Below, in pieces: positions 40,659 through 49,676 of a stretch of 64,000 nt of DNA. How positions within the stretch are numbered: the first letter of the stretch is position 1; every line of letters begins with the position of its first letter. Below the pieces are notes generated by a model that searched no databases, was not told the origin of the DNA, and worked only from the letters and a program-made list of their open reading frames with translations. A program made the position numbers and the translations under genes. The stretch is from JAOADN01 sp049323795 (GTDB lineage: Bacteria > Pseudomonadota > Alphaproteobacteria > Rhodobacterales > Rhodobacteraceae), in the NCBI GenBank assembly GCA_049323795.1, contig JBMOOH010000046.1, forward strand, positions 1 to 64,000, written 5' to 3'.

Positions 40659-41606
40659 TCATTTGAACACGGCGCGGTAGGGCTCGACGTTCTCCTTCGT
40701 GACGATGGTGATCGGCACGGTGATCAGCTTCTCGACCGTTCCGCCGCCCGTAATCGTCTTCAGCGCATCGACCGCTGCGGCACCCATGCCGGCCGGGTCC
40801 TGCTGCACCACGCCGACGACATAGCCGCCGTCGATGCCGCGGATGGCCGAGGCGGTAAGGTCCCAGCCGACGAGCTTGACCTGGTCCTGCTTGCCCTGGC
40901 TTTCGATGGCGGCAACCGCCCCGAGAAGCGCCGGTTCGCCGGTCGCATAGATGGCGGTCAGGTCGGGGTTCGCCGTGATCAGGTTCTCGGCCGCCGCAAG
41001 CGCGTTGTCCTGCACGTTGCGCCCGTCGACCACGCCGGCCATCGTGATATTCGCGTTCGCGCTGACGACATCCTCAAAGCCCTTCTGGCGGATGTTCTGG
41101 ATCGTCGAATTCAGCGCGCCCACGATGCCGAGCTTGGCCTTGCCGCCCATCTCGGCGTCCATCACCTTGACAAAATGCTCGCCGATGGCGCGGCCCGCGC
41201 CTTCGTTATCGACGCCGATCTGCGCCTTTTGCGGACCGTCGGCCGGAAGCACGGCATCGACGGCCACGACCGGAATTCCCGCTGCATCGGCCGCGACGAC
41301 GGCGGGCATGATGCCGTTCGTGTCGATGGCGACGACGATCAGGCCCGCGACCTTCTGCTGGATGAAGTTTTCGATCGCGTTGTTCTGCGCGGCCGGGTCG
41401 TTGTTGGCGTTGAAGATGACAAGGTCGACGCCCGCGGCATCGGCCGCCTTCTGCGCGCCCTCGTTCATCTGCGTGAAGAACAGCGCCTGCTGGTTGATCT
41501 GAATGAGGGCGAAGGTCGGCTTGTCCTCGGCCGCGGCGAAGCCGGCGGACAGTGTCAGGGCGACGACGCCGGCAGTTCCGATCAGCGTTCTGCGAGTGAG
41601 TGTCAT
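40659..41606 (-). CDS. Sugar-binding protein of a ribose-type ABC transporter
   Basis: A 315-residue periplasmic protein of the RbsB/type 1 family. The signal peptide MTLTRRTLIGTAGVVALTLSAGFAAA includes an Arg pair. The mature domain has FALIQINQQALFFTQMNEGA, QQKVAGLIVVAIDTNGIMPAVVAADAAGIPVVAVDA and the hinge region VKLVGWDLTASAIRGIDGG. It captures the operon's substrate, likely a pentose, polyol or glycoside. The gene overlaps the regulator stop by four bases. Confidence 0.94.
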   Translation of the reverse strand: MTLTRRTLIGTAGVVALTLSAGFAAAEDKPTFALIQINQQALFFTQMNEGAQKAADAAGVDLVIFNANNDPAAQNNAIENFIQQKVAGLIVVAIDTNGIMPAVVAADAAGIPVVAVDAVLPADGPQKAQIGVDNEGAGRAIGEHFVKVMDAEMGGKAKLGIVGALNSTIQNIRQKGFEDVVSANANITMAGVVDGRNVQDNALAAAENLITANPDLTAIYATGEPALLGAVAAIESQGKQDQVKLVGWDLTASAIRGIDGGYVVGVVQQDPAGMGAAAVDALKTITGGGTVEKLITVPITIVTKENVEPYRAVFK

Positions 41607-42655
41607 GCGATGCTCCTGGCTCCTTGGCGGCTGGGATCGTGATGGGTTGCGGGGGCCGCCACCGAGCCCCGCATCATCAGTTCAACTGGCAGGCGGATCG
41701 TTTCGGGCAGGCGCGCCTCGTCCTTGAGAAGCGCCACAAGCGCCGCGACGCCCTGTTCTCCCATCAGGCCGACGGGCTGGCGCACGGCGGTGATCGCGGG
41801 CAGGAACAGCCCGAAGGGCGCGACATCGTCATAGGCGACGAGCGAGATGTCGACCGGCACCGCAAGCCCCGCGCCGCGCAGCACGTCGAGCGCGCCGATG
41901 GCGATCCGGTCGGACGAGGCAAAGACGGCGGTGGGCGCGTCAGACAGGGCAAGAAAGGCGCTCATCGCGCTCGCGCCGTGCTCGGCCGTATAGCCGCCGA
42001 AGGAGATCAGCGCCGGGTCGGCCGTGATCCCTGCGGTGGCAAGCGCGTCGGCGTAGCCGTCGGCGCGTTCGACGGCGCTCATCACGCCCTCGATCCCGCC
42101 AATGAAGCCGATGCGACGGTGGCCCGCCTCGATCAGTAGCTGCGTGGCAAGACTGCCGCCTGCGCGGTTGTCGCAGAAGACGCGCGAGGCCGTGACGCCC
42201 GGCACGTCCTCGTCCAGCAGCACGACACCGCGCTGCCCCTCGACGGCCGTCTTCAGGCGCCCGTCGTCGGGATGGTTGGTAGCGAAGAGGACGCCGTCGA
42301 CATGGTTGCGCCGAACACGGCCGAGATATTCGACCTCACGCTCGGTCCGGTTTCGTGTCGAGCATAGGACAAGTCCATATCCCGCGGCCTCCGCTGCCGC
42401 CTCAACCGCTCCCGCGAGGGCAGCGAAGAACGGGTCGGAGATGTCAGGCAGAACAAGCGCCAGCGTATCGGTCCGGCCGAGCGTCAGGCGGCGGGCATGG
42501 AGGTTGGGCTCGTAGTGAAGCTCGGCTATCGCCTTTCGGATACGCGTCGTGGTGCCCTCCGGCAACGAGATCGAACCGTTGAGCCAGCGCGATATCGTTG
42601 TCGGCGAAACCCCAGAGGCCGCCGCGACGTCGCGGATCGTGGCGCGCTTGCTGAT
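41603..42655 (-). CDS. LacI-family regulator with a non-canonical start codon
   Basis: About 350 residues. The complete LacI helix-turn-helix (KRATIRDVAAASGVSPTTISRWLNGS) is encoded only if translation begins at the ATC at 42653-42655 or an ATT six codons earlier. An in-frame TAG lies just upstream, and no ATG, GTG or TTG precedes the domain. GGGGAGG is well placed ahead of the ATC. The first ordinary start (TTG at 42565) would delete the DNA-binding helices. The effector domain is intact (TDTLALVLPDISDPFFAALAGAVE, RRIGFIGGIEGV, VAYDDVAPFGLFLPAITAVRQP). It is the first gene of the operon and presumably its repressor. Confidence 0.85.
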   Translation of the reverse strand: MSKRATIRDVAAASGVSPTTISRWLNGSISLPEGTTTRIRKAIAELHYEPNLHARRLTLGRTDTLALVLPDISDPFFAALAGAVEAAAEAAGYGLVLCSTRNRTEREVEYLGRVRRNHVDGVLFATNHPDDGRLKTAVEGQRGVVLLDEDVPGVTASRVFCDNRAGGSLATQLLIEAGHRRIGFIGGIEGVMSAVERADGYADALATAGITADPALISFGGYTAEHGASAMSAFLALSDAPTAVFASSDRIAIGALDVLRGAGLAVPVDISLVAYDDVAPFGLFLPAITAVRQPVGLMGEQGVAALVALLKDEARLPETIRLPVELMMRGSVAAPATHHDPSRQGARSIA

Positions 42656-42705
42656 CGCCCCCTCCCCTGGAATGAACGGCTATCCGCGTTTGCGGACGAT
42701 AAAGC

Positions 42706-42718
42706 AGTTTAGTAAACT
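42706..42718. promoter_or_regulatory. LacI-type operator upstream of the sugar operon
   Basis: AGTTTA-G-TAAACT is a perfect 6-bp inverted repeat about 50 bases upstream of the regulator start. GTTTA/TAAAC half-sites are common among LacI/GalR-family operators. Position and symmetry suggest autoregulation of the eight-gene operon. Confidence 0.6.
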
Positions 42719-42947
42719 AGTTCACGCACAATAAGACCGGGATAAACGCGAGTCAATCAGTTCGCGGCTGTTGCTTGCCGCCGGCGTCGTTGCACAGCCT
42801 TCCCGAGGGGGGGCACATCGTGAATCCCTGCGGTCAGACGAGGCCGTATGGGCACGCCCCCGCCCGCCCGGCTACCGGGCCACGGACTGGTCCGGCCGCA
42901 CCGCGTCGCGCCGCATGAGCGGAGCCCCTGCCGCCGTGCCGATGGTC

Positions 42948-43109
42948 CGCTCAACCTGCTGATGGACAGCACCGGCATCACGTTCCCCGGCGATGGCGGG
43001 TGGCAGGCCCGCAAGCATGGACCGCCAGACCGCCGAGATCCAGATCCGCGTCGCCCCGATGAACCGCTTCCCCGCCCCCGGCCCCGCCGGGACCGTCCGC
43101 GTCGCCTGA
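42948..43109 (+). pseudogene. IS5-family transposase remnant
   Basis: MDSTGITFPGDGGWQARKHG is the diagnostic IS5 segment with a catalytic Asp. A few codons later the frame is broken and the deduced C-terminal end AEIQIRVAPMNRFPAPGPAG then TVRVA appears in another frame, ending at 43,109. The middle of the transposase is deleted. The region 42,720-43,290 otherwise has no gene and looks like insertion-sequence debris next to tRNA-Gln. Confidence 0.65.
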
Positions 43110-43292
43110 CACCGGCGGGGAAAGGAGAGGCCACGCCTCAGGCGCGAGTTCTGCAGCAACGCCGGCCGGGGCGACGAAGCCGCCTGTTCGAGTGAAAGTG
43201 CGGTCTCAGCTCTCCACGCCTCCCGGCGAAGCCCCGGAAAACGCGGACTATTCCGGCATCAACCGTCAGGCGTCTCTGTCCGGAGAAGTGGC

Positions 43293-43367
<75 letters not shown>

Positions 43368-43465
43368 ACTCGGGCGGTTCTTTATCCAAGGGGCTGTTCA
43401 CCCGCAAGTCCAAAAGCTCGGGCGCGGGCGTTGCCTGCGCCGCCGGCACGGACTATCGCAGGGGC

Positions 43466-44653
43466 ATGGATGTTGCGAAGCGGGCGGACGTGATCGTCCT
43501 TGGCGCAGGTGCCGCGGGACTGATGGCCGGGATCGAGGCCGCGCGGCGCGGCCGGCGGGTCACGATCCTCGACCATGCCCGGACACCGGGCGAGAAGATC
43601 CGCATATCGGGCGGGGGGCGGTGCAACTTCACCAACCTTTCCGGCGCCGATCCCGACCGCTATCTCTCGCGGAACCCCCGCTTCGCCCTCTCCGCCCTGC
43701 GCCGCTTCACACCCGCCGACTTCATCGCGCGCGTCGATGCCGCCGGCATCGGCTGGCACGAAAAGACGCTCGGCCAGCTCTTCTGCGACGGATCGGCCCT
43801 CCAGATCGTGCGGATGCTGACCTCGGCCTTCGCCGAGGCGGGTGGCGAACTGCGTCTCGGCGTCACGATCGGCGAGATCTCGGCCGGTGACGGCTTCACC
43901 GTCGAGACCTCCTCGGGAGTGCTGCGGTGCAGCAGTCTGGTGGTGGCCACCGGAGGAAAGTCCATCCCGAGGATGGGGGCGTCCGGCTTGGGCTACCGGA
44001 TCGCCGCCCGGTTCGGCCTCCCGCTGACCGAGACGCGCCCCGCGCTCGTGCCGCTTGTCTTCTCGGGCGCTGACCTCGAAGGAATGCGCGCGCTGGCCGG
44101 CGTTTCGGTCCGCGCGCGGGTGGCCTGCAATGGGGCGTCCTTCGACGAGGGCCTCCTGTTCACGCACCGCGGCCTGTCCGGTCCTTCCGTCCTCCAGATC
44201 AGCAGCCACTGGCGCGAGGGCGCGGCCCTGTCGGTGGATCTCGCGCCGGGGCAGGACGTCGCCGCGCATCTGCGCTCAGTGCGCGAGACCTCTCCGCGGA
44301 CGACGCTCAGGACCGCACTCACCCGTTTCCTGCCGGACCGCCTCGCCGCCGCGGCGGCGGCCCGGGCCGGCTCCGAAGGGCAGCTTGCCGGGCAGTCGAA
44401 CGCGTCGCTGGCGACGATGGCCGCCGCGGTGGGCGCGTGGACCGTCACCCCGGCCGGATCCGAAGGCTACCGCACCGCCGAGGTGACGCTCGGCGGCGTC
44501 GACACGGCGGCACTCGACGCCCGGACGCTGGCCGCACGCGTGGTCCCCGGCCTGCACTTCGCGGGCGAGGTCGTGGATGTGACCGGCTGGCTCGGCGGCT
44601 ACAATTTCCAGTGGGCCTGGAGCTCGGGCTGGGCGGCAGGCCAGGTGGTGTGA
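43466..44653 (+). CDS. YhiN/HI0933-type NAD(P)/FAD-dependent oxidoreductase
   Basis: A 395-residue flavoprotein with the N-terminal FAD motif DVIVLGAGAAGLMAGIEAARRG. Family signatures EKIRISGGGRCNFTNL, WHEKTLGQLFCDGSA, VVATGGKSIPRMGASGLGYRIA, LFTHRGLSGPSVLQIS and GLHFAGEVVDVTGWLGGYNFQWAWSSG are all present. The family is widespread and its physiological reaction is uncertain. It is transcribed away from tRNA-Gln and stands alone. Confidence 0.93.
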   Translation: MDVAKRADVIVLGAGAAGLMAGIEAARRGRRVTILDHARTPGEKIRISGGGRCNFTNLSGADPDRYLSRNPRFALSALRRFTPADFIARVDAAGIGWHEKTLGQLFCDGSALQIVRMLTSAFAEAGGELRLGVTIGEISAGDGFTVETSSGVLRCSSLVVATGGKSIPRMGASGLGYRIAARFGLPLTETRPALVPLVFSGADLEGMRALAGVSVRARVACNGASFDEGLLFTHRGLSGPSVLQISSHWREGAALSVDLAPGQDVAAHLRSVRETSPRTTLRTALTRFLPDRLAAAAAARAGSEGQLAGQSNASLATMAAAVGAWTVTPAGSEGYRTAEVTLGGVDTAALDARTLAARVVPGLHFAGEVVDVTGWLGGYNFQWAWSSGWAAGQVV

Positions 44654-44718
44654 CGATGGCCGGGCGTCCCGGGAGCAGGTTCGTCGGCCGGGGGCCTCCC
44701 GACCTCATGGCGGGCGGC

Positions 44719-44754
44719 GGCTGCCCGTGCGGCTGCCCGTGCGGCTGCCCGTCT
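44719..44754. repeat. Three tandem copies of a 12-bp unit
   Basis: GGCTGCCCGTGC is repeated at 44719-44730 and 44731-44742, with a third copy differing at the last bases (44743-44754). It lies in the 243-base gap between the flavoprotein and DeoR genes, in sequence with no supported gene. A 12-bp unit could gain or lose copies by slippage. Confidence 0.65.
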
Positions 44755-44896
44755 GCCCGGACGCGGTCCGCAAGGACTTCGCGGCCCGGTCCCTCGCTCT
44801 GCATCGCCGGTTCCCGGAGGCGCAGGGCGGGAAAGCTTTGACAGCCGCTGGCGCGACGGCAAACCTGACGTGACGGCGAAGGCCAGGGAGGCATTC

Positions 44897-45724
44897 ATGG
44901 ACCCATCCGGACCGCGCGCCCGCCAGAGCCAGATCCTGGCCGAAGCGGCCCGCGGCAGCCGCGTCGCGGTCGAGGAGCTTGCCGCAAGGTTCGGCGTGAC
45001 GCCGCAGACCGTGCGGAAGGATCTCAACCACCTCTCCGCCCGCGGCCTCCTCTCCCGCGTGCACGGCGGAGCGACGGCCGCCAATACCGTGTCGAACATC
45101 GGCTACGAGGAACGCCGCAACCAGGCGTTCGAGGCCAAGCAGGCGATCGCCCGCGTCGCCGCCGCGCTCGTTGCGGACAATTCGAGCCTCATCATCAACA
45201 TCGGCACGACGACCGAGCTGGTCGCACGTGCGCTCTACAATCACACCGACCTTGTGGTTGTCACCAACAACATCAACGTGGTGAACATCCTGTCGGGCAG
45301 TCCGCGCAAGGAGATCCGGCTGGCCGGCGGCGTGGTACGCCAGTCGGACGGGGCGATCGTCGGCGAGGCGACGGTGGACTTCATCAACCAGTTCAAGGTG
45401 GACACCGCCATCATCGGCGCATCTGCCCTGGACGAGGACGGCGCCGTGCTCGACTTCGACGACCGCGAGGTGGCGGTGGCCCGGGCCATCATCCAGAACG
45501 CCCGCCGGACCATCCTGGTGGCCCACCGCGAGAAGTTCGGTAAAAGCGCCCCGGTGCGCATCTGCGACATCGGGCGGCTCGACTGCTTCGTGACCGACCT
45601 CCCCCCTCCCGAGGCCTTCGTCCGGGCCTGCGAGGCCGGTGGCTGCCGGATCATCGTGGCCGGCGGAACGCGCGGAGAAGGGGCCGGAGCAGTGAAGGGA
45701 AAGGAAACGGGTGCGGCCGCCTGA
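44897..45724 (+). CDS. DeoR/GlpR-family transcriptional regulator
   Basis: A 275-residue regulator starting at the ATG at 44897, behind AGGGAGG. The DeoR helix-turn-helix is RQSQILAEAARGSRVAVEELAARFGVTPQTVRKDLNHLSARGLL with VHGGA after it. The C-terminal sugar-phosphate sensor domain has INIGTTTELVARAL, VVTNNINVVNILSG, IRLAGGVVRQSDGAIVG and DTAIIGASALDEDG. It resembles GlpR, but no glycerol genes are adjacent, so its targets lie elsewhere or in the downstream secreted pair, 125 bases away. Confidence 0.9.
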   Translation: MDPSGPRARQSQILAEAARGSRVAVEELAARFGVTPQTVRKDLNHLSARGLLSRVHGGATAANTVSNIGYEERRNQAFEAKQAIARVAAALVADNSSLIINIGTTTELVARALYNHTDLVVVTNNINVVNILSGSPRKEIRLAGGVVRQSDGAIVGEATVDFINQFKVDTAIIGASALDEDGAVLDFDDREVAVARAIIQNARRTILVAHREKFGKSAPVRICDIGRLDCFVTDLPPPEAFVRACEAGGCRIIVAGGTRGEGAGAVKGKETGAAA

Positions 45725-45849
45725 GCCAGAACGGGTGACGGAAGCCACCCGTGCTGCGGCAGTCCGCAGGGTTGCCACGCTGCAGGGCTTGTGGCAGCAC
45801 TTCCACGAACGAGGACCGGACAAACGGTCTGCGGACGACAGGGAGCGGA

Positions 45850-47175
45850 ATGGTGCGCTGGATCCGGACGATCCTTTCTGTGGTGGTGTGTGCGGTGCTG
45901 GCCGCGCAATCCGGGGCGGCACTGGCGGCGCAGAACGGCGGTACCGATCCCCGGGCCGTCTCCGACAACTGGTATCGCCTGATCCTGGAACTCGTCCGTC
46001 ACACGCCGACCTACTCGCCGCCCGTGGCGAGCCGCTCGTTCGCCTATATCGGTGTTGCGGCCTATGAATCCGTGGCCTCGGGGCGCGACGGAATGGTCTC
46101 GCTGGGCGGACAGCTCAACGGGTTCGCGCCGCCGCCGGCCCGCGCGGCCGGCGAGATCTACGACGACGCGGTGATCCTTCAGGCGGCCATGTCCACCTCG
46201 GTCGCGGCCTTCTTCGCGAATACCGGGCCCTCGGGCCAGAACTCGATCGCCAGGATGACCCGGCTGCTGGACGAACGGGTGCGCGCAGGGCTGCCCGAGG
46301 ACGTCGCCGCCCGCAGTGCCGCCTATGGCGAGGCCGTCGCCCGCCACGTGCTCGCCTGGTCCGAGACCGACGGCGGCGCGAAGATCGAGAACATGGGCTT
46401 TCCGCAGCAGTGGGCCGCCTCGGACAGTCCGGGCGCCTGGCGTCCCACAAGCGCGATCCGGCAGCAGCAGGCGCCGCTTCTGCCGGACTGGGGCAGGAAC
46501 CGCACCTTCGCGCTTCCGTCGGTGGCGAACTGCGACCTGCCGCCTCCGCCCGTCTACAGCGAGGACCCGGCCTCGGCATTCTATGCCGAGGCGCACGAGG
46601 TCTATGACACCGCGAAGTCGCTGACGGACGAGCAGAAGGCGATCGCCCGCTTCTGGTCGGACGACCCGATGCTTTCGGCGACCCCGCCCGGGCACTGGAT
46701 CGCCATCACCCGGCAAGTGCTGAAAGGCCGCGACGCGCCGATCGAGGAACAGGTCGACACGCTGGCGCGGGTTGGCATAGCGATGGCCGATGCCTTCATC
46801 GGCTGCTGGAGCGTCAAGTTCCGCGAGAACCTGATCCGGCCGGTCAGCTACATCCGCAAGACGATCGACAAGGAGTTCACCCCACTGCTGATCACGCCGC
46901 CATTCCCCGAATACCCGAGCGGCCACAGTGTCCAGTCCAGCGCCGCAGCCGAGGTCCTGACTGCGCTCTATGGCGACAACTATGCCTTCACCGACGACAG
47001 TGCGGCCGAGGACGGCCTGCCGGCCCGGAGCTTCCGGTCGTTCCGCGCCGCGGCCGAGGAGGCCGCGATCTCGCGGCTCTACGGCGGCATCCACTTCCGA
47101 TCGGCGATCGAACAGGGCCTGAAGCAGGGCGTCTGCATCGGCGCCTATGCCGCAGCGCTCAGGACCCGGAAATAG
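45850..47175 (+). CDS. Secreted vanadium-haloperoxidase / PAP2-type enzyme
   Basis: A 441-residue exported protein from the ATG at 45850 with signal peptide MVRWIRTILSVVVCAVLAAQSGAALA. The vanadate/phosphate-binding residues are present: K323 and R330 in VKFRENLIRPVSYI, the PSGH motif at 356-359 (FPEYPSGHSVQSSAA), and R409 plus H415 in SRLYGGIHFRSAIEQG. These define vanadium-dependent haloperoxidases and acid phosphatases of the PAP2 superfamily; the spacing and length favour the haloperoxidase group. Halogenation activity is inferred. The next gene starts four bases later, so the two form a unit. Confidence 0.88.
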   Translation: MVRWIRTILSVVVCAVLAAQSGAALAAQNGGTDPRAVSDNWYRLILELVRHTPTYSPPVASRSFAYIGVAAYESVASGRDGMVSLGGQLNGFAPPPARAAGEIYDDAVILQAAMSTSVAAFFANTGPSGQNSIARMTRLLDERVRAGLPEDVAARSAAYGEAVARHVLAWSETDGGAKIENMGFPQQWAASDSPGAWRPTSAIRQQQAPLLPDWGRNRTFALPSVANCDLPPPPVYSEDPASAFYAEAHEVYDTAKSLTDEQKAIARFWSDDPMLSATPPGHWIAITRQVLKGRDAPIEEQVDTLARVGIAMADAFIGCWSVKFRENLIRPVSYIRKTIDKEFTPLLITPPFPEYPSGHSVQSSAAAEVLTALYGDNYAFTDDSAAEDGLPARSFRSFRAAAEEAAISRLYGGIHFRSAIEQGLKQGVCIGAYAAALRTRK

Positions 47176-47179
47176 CCCC

Positions 47180-48820
47180 ATGCGCATCGCATTTCTCCAG
47201 CCGGCACTCGGGCGCGGCCGGCGCGGCACCGGACATGCCTCCCGCCTCGCGGCCGGCACGCTTGCCGCCCTGGTCATGACGGGCACGTCCCTGACGGCAC
47301 AGCCGGTCCAGCCGGCCTTTGTCGAAGAGACGGCCAGTTCCGGCATCGACCAGAAATACATGGGGGAATGGACCTACATGGTCGGGGGCGGGGTCGCTGC
47401 CTTCGACTGCAACGGCGACGGGAAGGACGAGCTGTTCCTGCCCGGCGGCGAGGCGCCGGCCAGACTCTACCTGAACCAGAGCGAGCCCGGCGGCGCGCTG
47501 CGCTTCGCCGAAACCGACGCCGGGCTCGGTCTGGAGGCGGTCACGGGCGCCTATCCCCTGGATATCGACGGGGACGGCATCACCGATCTGGCCCTCCTCC
47601 GGGTCGGCGAGAACGTCGTGATGCGCGGGCTCGGCGGGTGCCGCTTCGAGCGGGCGAACGAGGCCTGGGGCTTCGACGGCGGCGATGCCTGGTCCACCGC
47701 GCTTGCCGCGACCTGGGAGGCGGGGCAGGACTGGCCGACCATCGCCATCGGCAACTACATCGACCGCACCGAGGAGATCTTCCCCTGGGGTTCGTGCACC
47801 GACAACTGGCTGCACCGTCCCGCGGGTCGCGCCTTCGGTCCGCCGGTGGCGCTGAAGCCCAGCTTCTGTGCGCTGTCCATGCTCTTCACCGACTGGAACC
47901 GCAGCGGAACCCCGGCCCTGCGCATCTCGAACGACCGCGAATACTACAAGGGCGGCCAGGAACAGCTCTGGAAGCTCGCACCCGGCGAGCCGCCGGTCGC
48001 CTATACCGAGAAGGACGGCTGGAAGCCCCTGAAGATCTGGGGCATGGGGATCGCGGCGGCCGATCTGAACCGCGACGGCTATCCCGAGTATTTCCTGACC
48101 AGCATGGCGGACAACCGCCTTCAGACTCTGGCCGACCCGACCCGCGCGGGCGGACCCCTGCCGACCTATGCTGAGATCGCCTGGCCCAGGGGCGTCACCG
48201 CGCAGCGGCCGTTCATGGGGAACGACCAGCGGCCCTCGACGGCGTGGCATGCCGAGTTCGGGGATGTGAACAACGACGGGCTCGATGATCTCTTCGTCGT
48301 CAAGGGCAACGTTGCCAAGATGCCCGACTTCGCGGCCAGGGACCCGAACAACCTGCTCGTCCAGACCGGGGACGGCACCTTTGCCGAGATGGCGGACAAG
48401 GCCGGCACGGCAAGCACGGGCATAGGCCGCGGCGGCGTTCTGGCGGACCTGAACCTCGATGGCCGGCTCGACATGGTCGTCACGAACCGATGGGAGACCG
48501 CACAGGTCTGGCGGAACACCACCGCCGGCGCGGGAAACTGGGTCCAGTTCCGCTTCCGCCAGGACGGCCCGAACCGCGACGCCATCGGCGCGCGAATCGA
48601 GATCCGCTACGCCGGGAACGAGTATTCCAAGGATCTCGCGGTCGGCGGCGGACACGCGGGGGGAAAGCTCGGCTGGGTGCATTTCGGGATCGGCACTGCA
48701 TCCGATGCCGAGCTGCGCGTGACCTGGCCCGACGGCAGCCGCACCGACTGGCAGAGGGTGACGGCGAATGCCCTCTACGAGGTGACGCGGGGCCAGGCAC
48801 CGGCGCGCTGGACACCGTGA
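47180..48820 (+). CDS. Secreted FG-GAP repeat protein with ASPIC/UnbV domain (CRTAC1-like)
   Basis: A 546-residue exported protein with a long signal region (MRIAFLQPALGRGRRGTGHA, then a hydrophobic core ending TGTSLTAQ). FG-GAP-type calcium-binding loops recur: DCNGDGKDELFLPGG, DIDGDGITDLALL, DLNRDGYPEYFL, DVNNDGLDDLFVV and DLNLDGRLDMVV. The C-terminal UnbV domain includes GARIEIRYAGNEYSKDLAVGGG and the closing VTWPDGSRTDWQRV. This makes a beta-propeller of seven or so blades. Its close pairing with the haloperoxidase-like gene suggests a joint extracytoplasmic role. Confidence 0.88.
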   Translation: MRIAFLQPALGRGRRGTGHASRLAAGTLAALVMTGTSLTAQPVQPAFVEETASSGIDQKYMGEWTYMVGGGVAAFDCNGDGKDELFLPGGEAPARLYLNQSEPGGALRFAETDAGLGLEAVTGAYPLDIDGDGITDLALLRVGENVVMRGLGGCRFERANEAWGFDGGDAWSTALAATWEAGQDWPTIAIGNYIDRTEEIFPWGSCTDNWLHRPAGRAFGPPVALKPSFCALSMLFTDWNRSGTPALRISNDREYYKGGQEQLWKLAPGEPPVAYTEKDGWKPLKIWGMGIAAADLNRDGYPEYFLTSMADNRLQTLADPTRAGGPLPTYAEIAWPRGVTAQRPFMGNDQRPSTAWHAEFGDVNNDGLDDLFVVKGNVAKMPDFAARDPNNLLVQTGDGTFAEMADKAGTASTGIGRGGVLADLNLDGRLDMVVTNRWETAQVWRNTTAGAGNWVQFRFRQDGPNRDAIGARIEIRYAGNEYSKDLAVGGGHAGGKLGWVHFGIGTASDAELRVTWPDGSRTDWQRVTANALYEVTRGQAPARWTP

Positions 48821-48890
48821 ACGGGGCGGTCACGCAGGACGCGGCGGCCGAACGCGGCGGGCAATGATGGGAAGACGATCCTGGGGCGCC

Positions 48891-48920
48891 TTTTGTCTGG
48901 ATTAGACGGGCATTTTGTCT
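48891..48920. promoter_or_regulatory. Tandem TTTTGTCT repeats upstream of hutC
   Basis: TTTTGTCT occurs at 48891-48898 and 48913-48920, 22 bases apart (two helical turns), and the first is followed by GGATTAGAC, which makes GTCT-ggatt-AGAC symmetric. They lie just upstream of hutC and likely form its operator or promoter. A different palindrome serves hutF/hutI. Confidence 0.45.
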
Positions 48921-48981
48921 ATCTTTAATCATGGTGCAACGGCAGGCGAGCCCGGCACCGAGGCCCGGAAAGCGCAGCCCG

Positions 48982-49671
48982 ATGCCCGCAACCTATCGTG
49001 AGATCAAGGCCGACATCCTCCGCAAGATCACCTGCGGCGACTGGAAGCCCGGCAGCGCAATCCCGGGCGAGATCGAACTCGCCGCAAGCTACGGGGCGGC
49101 GCGCGCCACGGTGAACCGCGCGATGCGGGAACTGGCCGAGGAAGGCCTGATCGAGCGCAAGCGCAAGTCCGGCTCGCGCGTGCGTCTGTCGCCGCTGCGT
49201 CAGGCCCGCTTCGACATCCCGGCGGTTCGCCAGCAGATCGAGGATCAGGGCGGCGCATACCGGTATGCGCTGGTCCGGTCCGAGGTGCTGGCGGCCCCGG
49301 ACTGGTTGCGCGGGCGGATCGGCCTTCTGCCGGGTGCCAGGGCACGGCATGTCGTCTGCCTGCACCTGGCAGACGACATTCCCCGTCAGTACGAGGACCG
49401 CTGGATCAACCTCGGGCTGCTTCCGCAGGCCGGCGACGAGGATTTCTCGCACCAGGCCCCGAGCGAATGGCTGATCTCGCGGATACCGTTCTCGGAGGTC
49501 GAGATCGGCATTTCGGCCACCGCCGCGGATGCCGAGCTTGCGCGGCACTTCTCGTGCGCAAGCGGCGAGCCGCTCCTGCAGATCGAGCGCTCGACACGCT
49601 GGAACGGCCAGCCGGTCACCTTCGTGCGGCTCGTCCACCGTCCGGGCTACCGGATGACGACGCGCTACTGA
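48982..49671 (+). CDS. hutC: GntR/HutC-family repressor of histidine utilisation
   Basis: A 229-residue regulator when started at the ATG at 48982 (MPATYREIKADILRKI), which fits the family; an ATG at 48931 would add 17 residues. The GntR winged helix is YREIKADILRKITCGDWKPGSAIPGEIELAASYGAARATVNRAMREL. The UTRA effector domain follows, with the segment LLQIERSTRWNGQPVTFVRLVHRPGYRM typical of HutC. The known ligand of HutC is urocanate. It is convergent with hutF, five bases apart. Confidence 0.92.
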   Translation: MPATYREIKADILRKITCGDWKPGSAIPGEIELAASYGAARATVNRAMRELAEEGLIERKRKSGSRVRLSPLRQARFDIPAVRQQIEDQGGAYRYALVRSEVLAAPDWLRGRIGLLPGARARHVVCLHLADDIPRQYEDRWINLGLLPQAGDEDFSHQAPSEWLISRIPFSEVEIGISATAADAELARHFSCASGEPLLQIERSTRWNGQPVTFVRLVHRPGYRMTTRY

Positions 49672-49676
49672 AGGTG

